NCBI RefSeq assembly: GCF_021654285.1 | Contig: NZ_JAKFZS010000017.1 | Location: forward strand, 62,001-126,000 | Reading direction: 5' to 3' | Origin: Pseudoalteromonas luteoviolacea | GTDB taxonomy: Bacteria > Pseudomonadota > Gammaproteobacteria > Enterobacterales > Alteromonadaceae | DNA length: 64,000 nt | Shown here: positions 1-7,756 of the stretch, piece after piece | Layout of the letters: each line of letters begins with the position of its first letter | Numbering within the stretch: the stretch's first letter is position 1 | The notes under the pieces: model-generated | The model's database searches: none | Told to the model about the DNA's origin: nothing | What the model saw: the letters and a program-made list of their open reading frames with translations, nothing else | Program-made: the position numbers and the translations under genes

Positions 1-1961
1 AAAAGCTTAAAGCACAAGCTGTACACATCTCAAATCTACTAGAACAAGAGAAAAAACGCTTTTCCGAATTTGTTGATTTGGCGCCCGTTGGTGTTGCTAT
101 TAATCGATTGGATGATGGCGCTTTTGACTACATTAATCATGAGTTTAGTCAATTTTCAGGATATAGCCTTGATGAACTCAATGGTATGAATTATTGGCAA
201 CTGACACCCAAAAAATATGAAGTACAAGAGAAAATACAGTTAGCTGATATAGCTCGAACAGGTCGCTATGGCCCATACGAGAAAGAATACATCCACAAAA
301 ATGGGTATACGTTCCCTGTACTGTTATCTGGAATTAAGATTACGGAAATAGATGGAACTGATTACATTTGGTCAGTTGTACAGGATATATCACAGCAAAA
401 GCAAATCGAGCAACAACTAGCCCAAGCAAAACACGAAGCTGATACCTATGCTCATCGAATGCAATTGGCAAACGACTCAGCAGGTATTGGTGTGTGGGAA
501 TGGGATCTTAATGATGATTCGCTAATCTGGGATGCATGGATGTACAAACTATACGGGATTGATGAAAAGCAATTCTCAGGTGCATATGAAGCCTGGGAAA
601 ACAGTGTTCACCCAGATGATATCGCATCCGCTAAAAGCAAACTACAGGCCGCTATTGAACACACAGGTATTTATGACCCAGAGTTTCGGGTCATTCACCC
701 TAGTGGAGAAATCAGAACACTCAAAGCTAGTGCTGAGGTCATCTGTGACAATGAAGGCAATCCGATTAGAGTTATTGGTGTTAATTACGATATCACCGAT
801 AAAATCACCGCGCTGGAAACCTTAGAAAAAGCCAGAAAAAAAGCAGAAGAAGCAACTAAATCAAAAAGCGATTTCTTAGCAAATATGAGTCATGAAATTA
901 GAACGCCCATGAATGCTATTCTAGGAGGGTTACAACTTTTACAGAATGAAGCTCTTGACGATAACCTCAAGGTGCTCATAGATAATGCCGCTTACTCCGC
1001 GAAAAGCCTTTTAACTATTATCAATGATATTTTAGATTACTCTAAAATTGAGTCTAACAAATTGGAATTAGAACAAGCCCCCCTATCATTCATCGAAGTG
1101 ATTGAATCCGTAAAGTATGACTTAGACCCTCTTGTGAGTAATAAAGGGATTGAATTTATTTCTATCATTGATGATGACTTTTCAGATGGCTGGCTTGGAG
1201 ATATTGTTAGGATCAAACAAATCCTACTGAATTTAACCTCAAATGCAGTTAAATTTACTGACATCGGTAAAGTAACACTGCAAGTAAGTATTAAAACGTA
1301 TAAAAACATGCCAGCTATCTGTGTCACGGTTATAGACTCAGGTATTGGAATGAGTACAGAGGCACAAAAAAGGATCTTTGAACGGTTTGCTCAAGCTGAT
1401 TCTTCCACAACAAGAAAGTACGGTGGCACTGGTTTGGGTATGTCTATCACACTAAATTTAATAAAAATGATGGGAGGCAACATTGATGTAGTCAGTACGC
1501 CAAATGTAGGCACCAAAGTGCAGGTTGTTTTGCCACTTAAACAATCATCATTAGGGGACGTTGAGAGAAAAACAAAATCAATATCTGCACCAGACCTAAC
1601 TGGAAAAAAATTATTAATAGCAGAAGATAACAAAATAAATCAGGTTGTAATTGCATCTTTTTTAAAGGACACAAATGCAAATCTAACTATCGTAGAAAAT
1701 GGTAAACTCGCCATACAAGCAGTTGAAGAAGGAGAATTTGATTTAATACTCATGGATATCCATATGCCAGAAATGGATGGTGTTGAAGCACAAAAACATA
1801 TTCATAGTATTAAAAACAATATTCCGATTATCGCTTTAACAGCAAATGTGATGGTTGAAGATGTAAAATCATATTTAGCGTTAGGGTTTGATGCCCATAT
1901 AGGTAAGCCAATAGATATGAGCAACCTATTTGGAGTACTAGAAGCCTACTCGAATACCTGA
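1..1961 (+). CDS. Hybrid sensor histidine kinase (PAS-PAS-HisKA-HATPase-REC), 5' partial
   Basis: The frame is open back to position 3, so the gene starts outside the window and the TTG at 78 is not a convincing start. The visible part begins with a helical linker, then a PAS/PAC domain, a second PAS domain (about residues 125-250 counted from 78) and a short coiled coil. HisKA follows, with the phospho-accepting His in HEIRTPMN near residue 272, then HATPase_c with the N box (NAVKF), G1 (DSGIGM) and G2 (GGTGLGM), and a C-terminal receiver whose phospho-Asp lies in LMDIHMPEMDG near residue 560. No transmembrane segment is visible in this part. It would sense through PAS domains and pass phosphate to its own receiver; the ligand and the final output are unknown. 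It lies in the accessory region, and its partner may be upstream of the window. Confidence 0.93.
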   Translation, partial: KLKAQAVHISNLLEQEKKRFSEFVDLAPVGVAINRLDDGAFDYINHEFSQFSGYSLDELNGMNYWQLTPKKYEVQEKIQLADIARTGRYGPYEKEYIHKNGYTFPVLLSGIKITEIDGTDYIWSVVQDISQQKQIEQQLAQAKHEADTYAHRMQLANDSAGIGVWEWDLNDDSLIWDAWMYKLYGIDEKQFSGAYEAWENSVHPDDIASAKSKLQAAIEHTGIYDPEFRVIHPSGEIRTLKASAEVICDNEGNPIRVIGVNYDITDKITALETLEKARKKAEEATKSKSDFLANMSHEIRTPMNAILGGLQLLQNEALDDNLKVLIDNAAYSAKSLLTIINDILDYSKIESNKLELEQAPLSFIEVIESVKYDLDPLVSNKGIEFISIIDDDFSDGWLGDIVRIKQILLNLTSNAVKFTDIGKVTLQVSIKTYKNMPAICVTVIDSGIGMSTEAQKRIFERFAQADSSTTRKYGGTGLGMSITLNLIKMMGGNIDVVSTPNVGTKVQVVLPLKQSSLGDVERKTKSISAPDLTGKKLLIAEDNKINQVVIASFLKDTNANLTIVENGKLAIQAVEEGEFDLILMDIHMPEMDGVEAQKHIHSIKNNIPIIALTANVMVEDVKSYLALGFDAHIGKPIDMSNLFGVLEAYSNT

Positions 1962-2026
1962 AGTAAACCTAGAAATCCTATTCAACGTTTAAATTTTAAG
2001 AAATATATGTCTTTTTAAATCAAGTA

Positions 2027-2614
2027 CTACTTACTTTCTCTATAGGAACCAAGATAGGTAGATATAGCCACTAGTAGTATCATAAGTCCGACTAAAACTT
2101 GATAAATTACAAGTCCTTCTGTAAGCATATTTACAGGGTGTATCTCACCATATCCAAGTGTTGTCAGTGTTACTGTACTAAAATATACAGCTTGAAAAAA
2201 GTCGCGGAAAGGCTCATTAAATAGCCCCGCGATTGGCACATAAAAATATATCAATGCAAAATTAATAATGAGCCCTACATAACTCCTCATCGCCATATTC
2301 AGCCTATCTATTGATGTTAGCGTTGAATTTTGTGTTTTTAAGCTAAGTATGCGTAGTGTGTCCTTGTAAAAGGCAATTACGATTTCATTACATCTAGAAA
2401 CGCCATATACGACCAATAAAATCGTGAAACAACCAGGTACAACCTTATAGTAAGTCAATGCAATTGTTATAAAAATTTCAAAAGCAAATAATCCAAGGCT
2501 CCATTTCTTCAGCGTCTTTGCCCGCGCATTAGGCTCTTCCTCTTTAAGCAATCTAATGGTAAAGCGAGATGGCGAAAGCAATAAAAGAGCGAAATTTTTT
2601 AAGAAATGTCTCAT
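2027..2614 (-). CDS. Small two-pore-helix type ion channel (Ion_trans_2 family), probably K+ selective
   Basis: This 195-residue membrane protein has hydrophobic segments at about 40-58, 60-78, 112-130 and 165-190. Between the last two lies a pore loop, TLTTLGYGE at residues 149-157, matching the potassium-channel selectivity filter (T-x-G-Y-G). A charged cytoplasmic N-terminus precedes the first segment. No RCK or cyclic-nucleotide domain follows, so any gating must come from elsewhere. A GGGAGAA ribosome-binding site lies about 8 nt before the ATG. Small channels of this kind are widespread, and some are effectors in defence or stress systems, but no partner is adjacent here. It is convergent with the histidine kinase and divergent from the next gene. 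Confidence 0.85.
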   Translation of the reverse strand: MRHFLKNFALLLLSPSRFTIRLLKEEEPNARAKTLKKWSLGLFAFEIFITIALTYYKVVPGCFTILLVVYGVSRCNEIVIAFYKDTLRILSLKTQNSTLTSIDRLNMAMRSYVGLIINFALIYFYVPIAGLFNEPFRDFFQAVYFSTVTLTTLGYGEIHPVNMLTEGLVIYQVLVGLMILLVAISTYLGSYRESK

Positions 2615-2994
2615 TGTTGAACTTCTCCCTTGTTTGATGTAAGCACCCCATATTAGGAATATCTACATTCCATATGTTGACAGCAAATTCATGATAACCG
2701 AGGAAGACCCCAGTGAACCTCACTTTGAAAAGTGCCTAAGAAAACGCTCAATAACTGCGGTGTAATACCGAAGAGTAGAACATGTTTGGGCCTTTCATAG
2801 TGTTGATTATTAAGTAGCTCCTCCCTGCCGAATAAATTTAGCTGCGACTTTATCTCCCCAACCAAGCTAAAAACACAAAATTTAAAAATTAGTTTAAATT
2901 AAATTAAAAATAACATAAATTAATTTACACATAAATATTCTCATTACTTTTGAGATATTTACTCTTTATATCAATACCTACAAGGACGGATATC
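2615..2994. other. Intergenic region, divergent promoters
   Basis: This 380-bp spacer lies between two divergent genes. The last 80 bases are almost pure A/T, as expected of an UP-element or promoter region for the rightward gene. No ORF, tRNA or convincing terminator is visible. Confidence 0.5.
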
Positions 2995-3813
2995 ATGATA
3001 AGAGTTTTGACTTTATTGTTTATTTTGACGAGTTCTTTTTTTAGTCATGCTATGACTGTTATGTCTTTGAACACTGAGTGGTTTTGGGATGGTCAGTTAC
3101 CCCATGAAGGGCAAATTGCAATGGGGCCAGCAGGTAGCCCCCCAAGTCCAAAACAAGTAGAGTTAGAAGCGTTCGCAATCGCCCAAATAATCAAAAATAA
3201 AGACGCCAAAATTGTCGCTCTAAGTGAAATAGAGAATATTACTGTCGCCGAAAAAATTACTCACTATTTAGGACCCGAATGGAAGGTTATCTTTTCTAAG
3301 GGAAGAGATCACTATACTGGGCAAGATGTCGCTATTCTAACAACCTTTAGTGTCATTAAAGGCTCGATATCTAATCTAAAGGGGACCAAAGGAATCTATC
3401 AATCAACAGAAGCAACGCCTTCCAAAGCGTTGTCTGTTGGACTCGAATCAAATGGCATTTCATACCTTGTTACTGCTGCGCATTTAATCTCAAAAAAAAG
3501 CGGTAATAACCTTAAAAGAGCAGCGCAAGCGAATTCTATATCTAGACATATTAATGCTCATAAACACAATTACGATCACTATATTGTCTTAGGAGATTTA
3601 AATGACACGCCAAATTCAGAAACACTGTTACAGCTGCAATCGACAGGCCTCAAACAGATCAGTTCGCCATCTGACTTCTCATATATTTACAGAGGAAAGA
3701 AGCAGCTCATCGACCATATCTTAGTCTCTCAAGGACTATCAACCAATGCAAAGTTCGGCAATATTTTCATGGGGCCAATAAGTGACCACTATGGTGTGTA
3801 TGCAGAGCTGTAA
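2995..3813 (+). CDS. Secreted endonuclease/exonuclease/phosphatase (EEP) family hydrolase
   Basis: The ATG at 2995 is chosen because AAGGA lies 8 nt before it and the product then starts with a signal peptide (MIRVLTLLFILTSSFFSHA); the longer frame from a TTG at 2950 has no such support. The mature part shows EEP/DNase I-fold landmarks in order: LNTEW near the start, the metal-binding Glu in ALSEIEN, TAAHL, the catalytic GDLNDTPNS, and a terminal SDHYGVYAEL giving the Asp-His pair. It is a Mg-dependent phosphoesterase acting in the periplasm or outside; DNA, RNA, phospholipid or phosphorylated sugars are all possible substrates. Only 33 nt separate it from the NA37-like gene, so it may share a transcript with the next two genes. 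Confidence 0.85.
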   Translation: MIRVLTLLFILTSSFFSHAMTVMSLNTEWFWDGQLPHEGQIAMGPAGSPPSPKQVELEAFAIAQIIKNKDAKIVALSEIENITVAEKITHYLGPEWKVIFSKGRDHYTGQDVAILTTFSVIKGSISNLKGTKGIYQSTEATPSKALSVGLESNGISYLVTAAHLISKKSGNNLKRAAQANSISRHINAHKHNYDHYIVLGDLNDTPNSETLLQLQSTGLKQISSPSDFSYIYRGKKQLIDHILVSQGLSTNAKFGNIFMGPISDHYGVYAEL

Positions 3814-3846
3814 TTAAAAATAAACACCGAAGATAAGGATTAATAC

Positions 3847-4935
3847 ATGTCTCGAGCTAAAGAAAGCGCACTAACAGACGCCCAAATTGCTTCAATTAAA
3901 ATTGATAAATTGATATTTCATGTCATTCAAGCTGATCAGGAAGAAGGCGATAAAGTTACAAAACTCAGTGAAGTGGTTCTAGACCAAGAGCAAACACAGT
4001 TTTTTATAGAACGTATCCAAAGCGTCTCAAAAGGCATACAGTACAACTTTAACCCTGATACATTATCTACAAAAGAAGCATGTGCGACTTTGCTTAACCC
4101 TGACAAAGACTTCAACAGTGAGTCTGTGAAACTAACCAGTAGCTTTGCACAACAACATAGAGGTCATATGGCAAATGGCGTCTTCGTTGTGTCTACCGTA
4201 ACAATAAAGGTCGCAGAAAAAGAAGAACTTCAGCTATTATTTTTAGCCAAGTTTGACTATAGAAAAGTCTATGAGATCACAGTTAAGGCTCGAGAGGATG
4301 GATCTGGTGATGAAGTGATCATGAAAAAAATTGCCGCAAACCTAGTGGAAGATAAAAGCGCGATTCAAAAAAGTGCGCTTGTAGATATCTCAGAGACCTT
4401 TAGCTGGGATATTTTGGCTGACGAGAGAAGACTGAAGGCTAATGGTGAAGTCACAGACTATTTTAAAGCTTTTCTCGGCGCTATACTTCGTGAGGTTGCA
4501 AGTGTTTTAACTAAACGAGCTGTCACTTTAGTAAACAAAATAGCCCGAGAATTAGATGAGAATAACCTGCCTGAAGGTGCTGTAAGAGGGGACTATAGAG
4601 CTCGCGCAGTCGCCTATATGGAAACCAGTGATGAATATGATTCTGATGATTTTTTAAATTCTGTAGTCAAAGATGATGATCCAAAGAGACGAGAGGAAAC
4701 TAGAGAGATATTTAAAAAAGAGCTAGAATTAGCAGGTCTCACAAATCAAAAATTTGTTCCAAAGCCTAAATCACTCCCGAAATCTCAGAGAAAACAAGTT
4801 TGGCGCACTGCTGAAGGATTGGAAATAGAAATACCAGGTGAGACTGCTGATTTTGGACTAAATGTAGAGCATTTACCGGGCAATCAAGGTGTTTTAATAC
4901 AAATTCAGACTCAACGATATGAAGTTAAGAAATAA
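3847..4935 (+). CDS. Nucleoid-associated protein, NdpA/NA37-like
   Basis: This 362-residue soluble protein resembles the 37-kDa nucleoid-associated family (YejK/NdpA). An N-terminal domain begins IDKLIFHVIQ. A strand-rich block (GVFVVSTVTI, then ELQLLFLAKFDY) follows, then a basic and acidic helical middle with ADERR and VTDYFKAFLG, where NdpA carries its FLG motif, and a C-terminal domain reading out near EIPGETADFGLN. It has no signal or membrane segment. The stop codon overlaps the next ATG (TAATG), so the two are translationally coupled. Divergent members of this family occur in mobile and defence-rich islands. Assignment is from motif memory, not a search, and the DNA-binding role is inferred. 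Confidence 0.6.
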   Translation: MSRAKESALTDAQIASIKIDKLIFHVIQADQEEGDKVTKLSEVVLDQEQTQFFIERIQSVSKGIQYNFNPDTLSTKEACATLLNPDKDFNSESVKLTSSFAQQHRGHMANGVFVVSTVTIKVAEKEELQLLFLAKFDYRKVYEITVKAREDGSGDEVIMKKIAANLVEDKSAIQKSALVDISETFSWDILADERRLKANGEVTDYFKAFLGAILREVASVLTKRAVTLVNKIARELDENNLPEGAVRGDYRARAVAYMETSDEYDSDDFLNSVVKDDDPKRREETREIFKKELELAGLTNQKFVPKPKSLPKSQRKQVWRTAEGLEIEIPGETADFGLNVEHLPGNQGVLIQIQTQRYEVKK

Positions 4936-6386
4936 TGACTCTAGTACTCAAATCACTGTGTGAAAGCTTGCTGCAAATTTGCAAGCTCGCAGACAACTGG
5001 CATGAAACAGATGAACTCATTACTGCCAATGGGAGGTTCAATGAGGAAATTCGACTTTCATTGTTGAACTGCCTGCAAACTTTTACGCAAAATCAAGTAA
5101 AATTACCAAACTTGCAATGTGATGAGGATACAGCTGATATTGAGTACTTGGATGAAATTGATCAATATGCGCCACCTGCCAATTGGAACTTTAGTATAAG
5201 TAAGTCACGGCTATTATCAGCTATTCCCAATGTACGCGAAAGTGACATGCTTTTTCTGGATATCGATAATTTTTCAGAATGGTCTTCAGACTTATCTCCT
5301 CTCAATATGAAAGGTTTGGAGTTCGATACACATGTTCATCTGTACGTATATGGACTGCAGGCACCTTTTGGTGGGCATAAATTAACAGTATCGAATATTG
5401 AAGAGGTCATTCACGACCAAACACCTAACTCGCTTCAAATGCCAAATGAAAAACAAATCAGAAGTGTCTTACATGTCATTAGCGACAAAAAAATATTTAT
5501 CGACCCCTCTGCATTCTCATTAATATGGGGAGACTTTTCACAGCCTGCCGCGCAACCTTTTTTGCGTTTAAATTACCAATTATTACTCTTAACCCTCGCC
5601 CAAGACATCTGCGTAAAAGATGACAAAATTAATATCATTATACGAGGAACACGGAGGATTGAGGTCCCTTTAGTAAACTCTGGAGATAAAATATCTCAAG
5701 AAGACCTTACAAATCTTAGTGAAGCTGTGCGCTGGGTTTACGAAGAGCGCTCCGAAACGAGACATAAACTGCTAACCGATAGGCTGTCCATTGAAGCTGA
5801 TGAAGAGCAGTCTTTTAAGCTAATTGTGAAATTACATATCTCAGATGCTCATAGACAAGCAAAAGATAGCTATGGCTTTGTCGTTTTGGAACGTAGTGAT
5901 GCATACCACAAAGAATTAAGAGATGTCATAAAGGATGTGAGGGCTCAAGCTGATCTATTCGCTGCAAAAGTGAGAGACCTTATCAGCACTCTTTTAAGAG
6001 ATGCACTCGCCGTACTTTTTTTAATTGGTATTAGCCTTGTGGGACGGTTTAAGGGAGAGTCAATTGGAAAGCTGGTATCTCAATATGAAATACAATTGTT
6101 TTTCAAAGTACTCGCTATATACTTTCTTGTTTCGATAATTCTTCAGACCTTAGGGGGATCGAGAGACGTCAAGCTATCCGAATCAGAAAGCCGTTCATGG
6201 CAAGCTCTATCAAAAGAATACGTACCTGAAAAAACCATTAAAGAGTACTTCGTATCCCCGTTAGAGCAACGTAAAAAAACGTATTATATGGTCACCATAA
6301 TTTGTTGGGGACTATACTTAACATTGGCCTTATTAAGCTGGAATCTACAATTTGTTCTTAACTGCTTTTTATCGCCTACTACTTAA
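4935..6386 (+). CDS. Membrane protein of unknown function coupled to the NA37-like gene
   Basis: The 483 residues are mostly soluble up to about residue 350. Three hydrophobic stretches follow in the C-terminal third, at roughly 350-370, 385-402 and 455-475. A charged helical region (KELRDVIKDVRAQADLFAAK) lies just before the first membrane segment and could be a coiled coil. The start ATG overlaps the previous stop, so its synthesis depends on the NA37-like gene. I recognise no domain. The pairing of a cytosolic nucleic-acid-type protein with a C-terminally anchored membrane protein is the layout of many sensor-effector defence pairs, but this is inference. Pieces of a second, decayed copy of this gene lie at 10991-11130. 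Confidence 0.8.
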   Translation: MTLVLKSLCESLLQICKLADNWHETDELITANGRFNEEIRLSLLNCLQTFTQNQVKLPNLQCDEDTADIEYLDEIDQYAPPANWNFSISKSRLLSAIPNVRESDMLFLDIDNFSEWSSDLSPLNMKGLEFDTHVHLYVYGLQAPFGGHKLTVSNIEEVIHDQTPNSLQMPNEKQIRSVLHVISDKKIFIDPSAFSLIWGDFSQPAAQPFLRLNYQLLLLTLAQDICVKDDKINIIIRGTRRIEVPLVNSGDKISQEDLTNLSEAVRWVYEERSETRHKLLTDRLSIEADEEQSFKLIVKLHISDAHRQAKDSYGFVVLERSDAYHKELRDVIKDVRAQADLFAAKVRDLISTLLRDALAVLFLIGISLVGRFKGESIGKLVSQYEIQLFFKVLAIYFLVSIILQTLGGSRDVKLSESESRSWQALSKEYVPEKTIKEYFVSPLEQRKKTYYMVTIICWGLYLTLALLSWNLQFVLNCFLSPTT

Positions 6387-6465
6387 ATTACTTCACTCAC
6401 ACCACAGAAATATTCGCATAAAAACTTGTCTTTACGAATATGGGGCTATTCTGAATAAGTAACTT

Positions 6466-6491
6466 AAAAAAGCGCCCTACCGAGCGCTTTT
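6466..6491. terminator. Bidirectional Rho-independent terminator
   Basis: AAAAGCGC and GCGCTTTT arms are separated by 8 nt, between the convergent membrane-protein gene and the winged-helix-like gene, with A and T runs on the two sides. Confidence 0.75.
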
Positions 6492-6504
6492 GATGACACA
6501 ACTA

Positions 6505-6882
6505 TTAACGAGGGTCGTTACTAGCGTGTTGCACTTTTACTTGAACTATCGGTGCATGAATTAAATACCACTGATGCACATCTTGAGTTTTCCCTTTACC
6601 TTTCTGAGGCTTACACACAACCATCAAGCCTACATTAAGCAAGCGCTTGTTAGCATTACGAAAAGCTTCGGAGATATTACTACATCCGGATTGACTTCGA
6701 ACGACATGTGTAATGTCCCCAGGGTGTGAGGCCACATACTCGATGGCATTCCTCATTTTAGTTTTTCCAAAGCCTACGAGAGCTTTGTTTAATTCACTCT
6801 TTGTTAAACGAGCAATACGGGAAGGGCTAAAATTCAATGTTTGGTTGGCGGTTTCTTTAAAAAATATTTCTTTATTAATCAT
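6505..6882 (-). CDS. Small putative winged-helix DNA-binding protein
   Basis: This basic protein has 125 residues. A segment from about residue 44 to 88 (AIEYVASHPGD, CSNISEAFRNANKRL, then VGLMVVCKP) reads as helix-turn-helix followed by a strand wing. The same pattern is seen in small winged-helix proteins of plasmids and islands; the tail ends in a strand-like HQWYLIHAP. AAGGA lies upstream of the ATG, though at a long spacing. No enzyme motif is visible. A candidate small RNA on the same strand ends about 130 bp upstream of the start, and a palindromic operator-like site lies beyond it, so it may be a local regulator. The family is not recognised with certainty. Confidence 0.6.
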   Translation of the reverse strand: MINKEIFFKETANQTLNFSPSRIARLTKSELNKALVGFGKTKMRNAIEYVASHPGDITHVVRSQSGCSNISEAFRNANKRLLNVGLMVVCKPQKGKGKTQDVHQWYLIHAPIVQVKVQHASNDPR

Positions 6883-7012
6883 TTAATAAAATTTTCCTTC
6901 TAAGGATCTTCTAATATAAATAGTTTGGACTGATAATATCCAAGAATAAATCTAACCTGATATTTACAGGAAGATAATTTATGCTAATTCACATAAGAAA
7001 TCATGTCAACAC

Positions 7013-7047
7013 AAAAAACCCACCTCTATATTAGACAAAGGTAGGGT
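7013..7047 (-). terminator. Rho-independent terminator of the candidate small RNA
   Basis: On the minus strand ACCCTACCT pairs with AGGTGGGT (one bulged T) across an 11-nt loop, followed directly by TTTTTT. Confidence 0.7.
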
Positions 7048-7171
7048 ATTTAATCTTGTAAATTTTTTTATCATTTTTTCTAGCGCAGAGGGTTATCAAG
7101 CCTCTGCGCCGACCGTTGCCTTATATGCAACGAAGAAATATTTTTCGAATCTAACCGCCAAGTGAGATTCG
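7013..7171 (-). ncRNA. Candidate structured small RNA with its own promoter and terminator
   Basis: On the minus strand a consensus-like promoter (TTGACG, 17 bp, TAATAT) at 7205-7177 is followed by a transcript of about 158 nt. The transcript shows three consecutive stem-loops: CGAATCT/AGATTCG (7171-7146), CGTTGC/GCAACG (7132-7114) and a 9-bp stem GCGCAGAGG/CCTCTGCGC (7109-7083). A linker rich in A and T follows, then a terminator. No start codon with a plausible frame lies inside. It does not match a family I can name. Neighbouring genes give no direct hint of a target, except the winged-helix-like gene downstream on the same strand. Confidence 0.6.
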
Positions 7172-7176
7172 ACCTG

Positions 7177-7205
7177 ATATTATGCAAAATTGAATTATGC
7201 GTCAA
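7177..7205 (-). promoter_or_regulatory. Sigma-70 type promoter for the candidate small RNA
   Basis: Minus strand: -35 TTGACG at 7205-7200, a spacer of exactly 17 bp, and -10 TAATAT at 7182-7177. The predicted start, near 7171-7170, coincides with the first base of the first stem. Confidence 0.65.
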
Positions 7206-7356
7206 GAGCCGAACTTAGTTCTATTACTTCAATGCCTACGTCACAGTACTAATCACAAATAAACCAGCTAAACAGCATTAAAACGCATTTAAAGCCATTT
7301 AAATGGACTCACAAGAGCTTTTTATGACCTTTCTAAGGGGTCGATGAGGGTTTTGT

Positions 7357-7383
7357 CAAAACATCACAAATTGTGATGTTTTG
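7357..7383. promoter_or_regulatory. 27-bp perfect palindrome, operator-like
   Basis: Two 13-base arms, CAAAACATCACAA and its complement TTGTGATGTTTTG, flank one central base. No T-run follows, which argues against a terminator. It lies between the two candidate RNAs, about 150 bp upstream of the minus-strand RNA promoter. Its half-site AACATCA recurs at 7590-7612. Confidence 0.5.
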
Positions 7384-7436
7384 CGCCGTTTTAACTTATT
7401 TTATTTTTTTTTCATTTTTTACAATCAATTTATAGG

Positions 7437-7553
7437 CTGAGTCTAAATATCGAAGACGAACTGAAGTGTAAATGAAAACTCACTGACGAGACCTGGGTAT
7501 TTAGTGGCCCTTAGATAAGTCAACAGCATAAGGGCCATACTCAGACAAGTTTT
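7437..7553 (+). ncRNA. Candidate structured RNA with a three-way junction
   Basis: Complementary segments nest into a three-way junction with almost no unpaired linker. P1 is CTGAGT (7437-7442) with ACTCAG (7539-7544). P2 is CTAAATA (7443-7449) with TATTTAG (7498-7504), containing a smaller AGTG/CACT hairpin. P3 is TGGCCCTTA (7505-7513) with TAAGGGCCA (7529-7537). A TTTTTT run follows at 7551. It lies about 200 bp upstream of the protease gene, so it could be a leader/riboswitch-like element or an independent RNA. I match it to no known riboswitch or ribozyme core. Confidence 0.5.
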
Positions 7554-7589
7554 TTAAGATAAATATGACGAGGCCTTCTATTGATGCAT

Positions 7590-7612
7590 AAATAACATCA
7601 CTGATGTTATTT
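7590..7612. promoter_or_regulatory. 23-bp perfect palindrome upstream of the protease gene
   Basis: AAATAACATCA and its exact complement TGATGTTATTT flank a single central C. It lies 145 bp before the protease start. It shares the AACATCA half-site with the palindrome at 7357-7383, suggesting one regulator binds both, with different spacing. Confidence 0.45.
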
Positions 7613-7756
7613 ACTCATGAACATAAATAACAAAAATTGGGCTTTTAGCTAAAAGTAAGAAAGTTACTTAAAACTTTGCAAACTTCAAATCATGCCCAAT
7701 AATTAACATCAACTAAAGGAATGTTAACACCAATATACCAAAGGAGTATTAATATA

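Noticed and set aside
7083..7171. CRISPR array or tRNA
   Set aside because: The hairpins differ from each other, there are no regular repeats and spacers, and no cloverleaf can be drawn.
7437..7553. Hammerhead ribozyme (CTGACGA is present)
   Set aside because: The GAAA and CTGACGA elements are too close and the three stems do not pair as a hammerhead requires.
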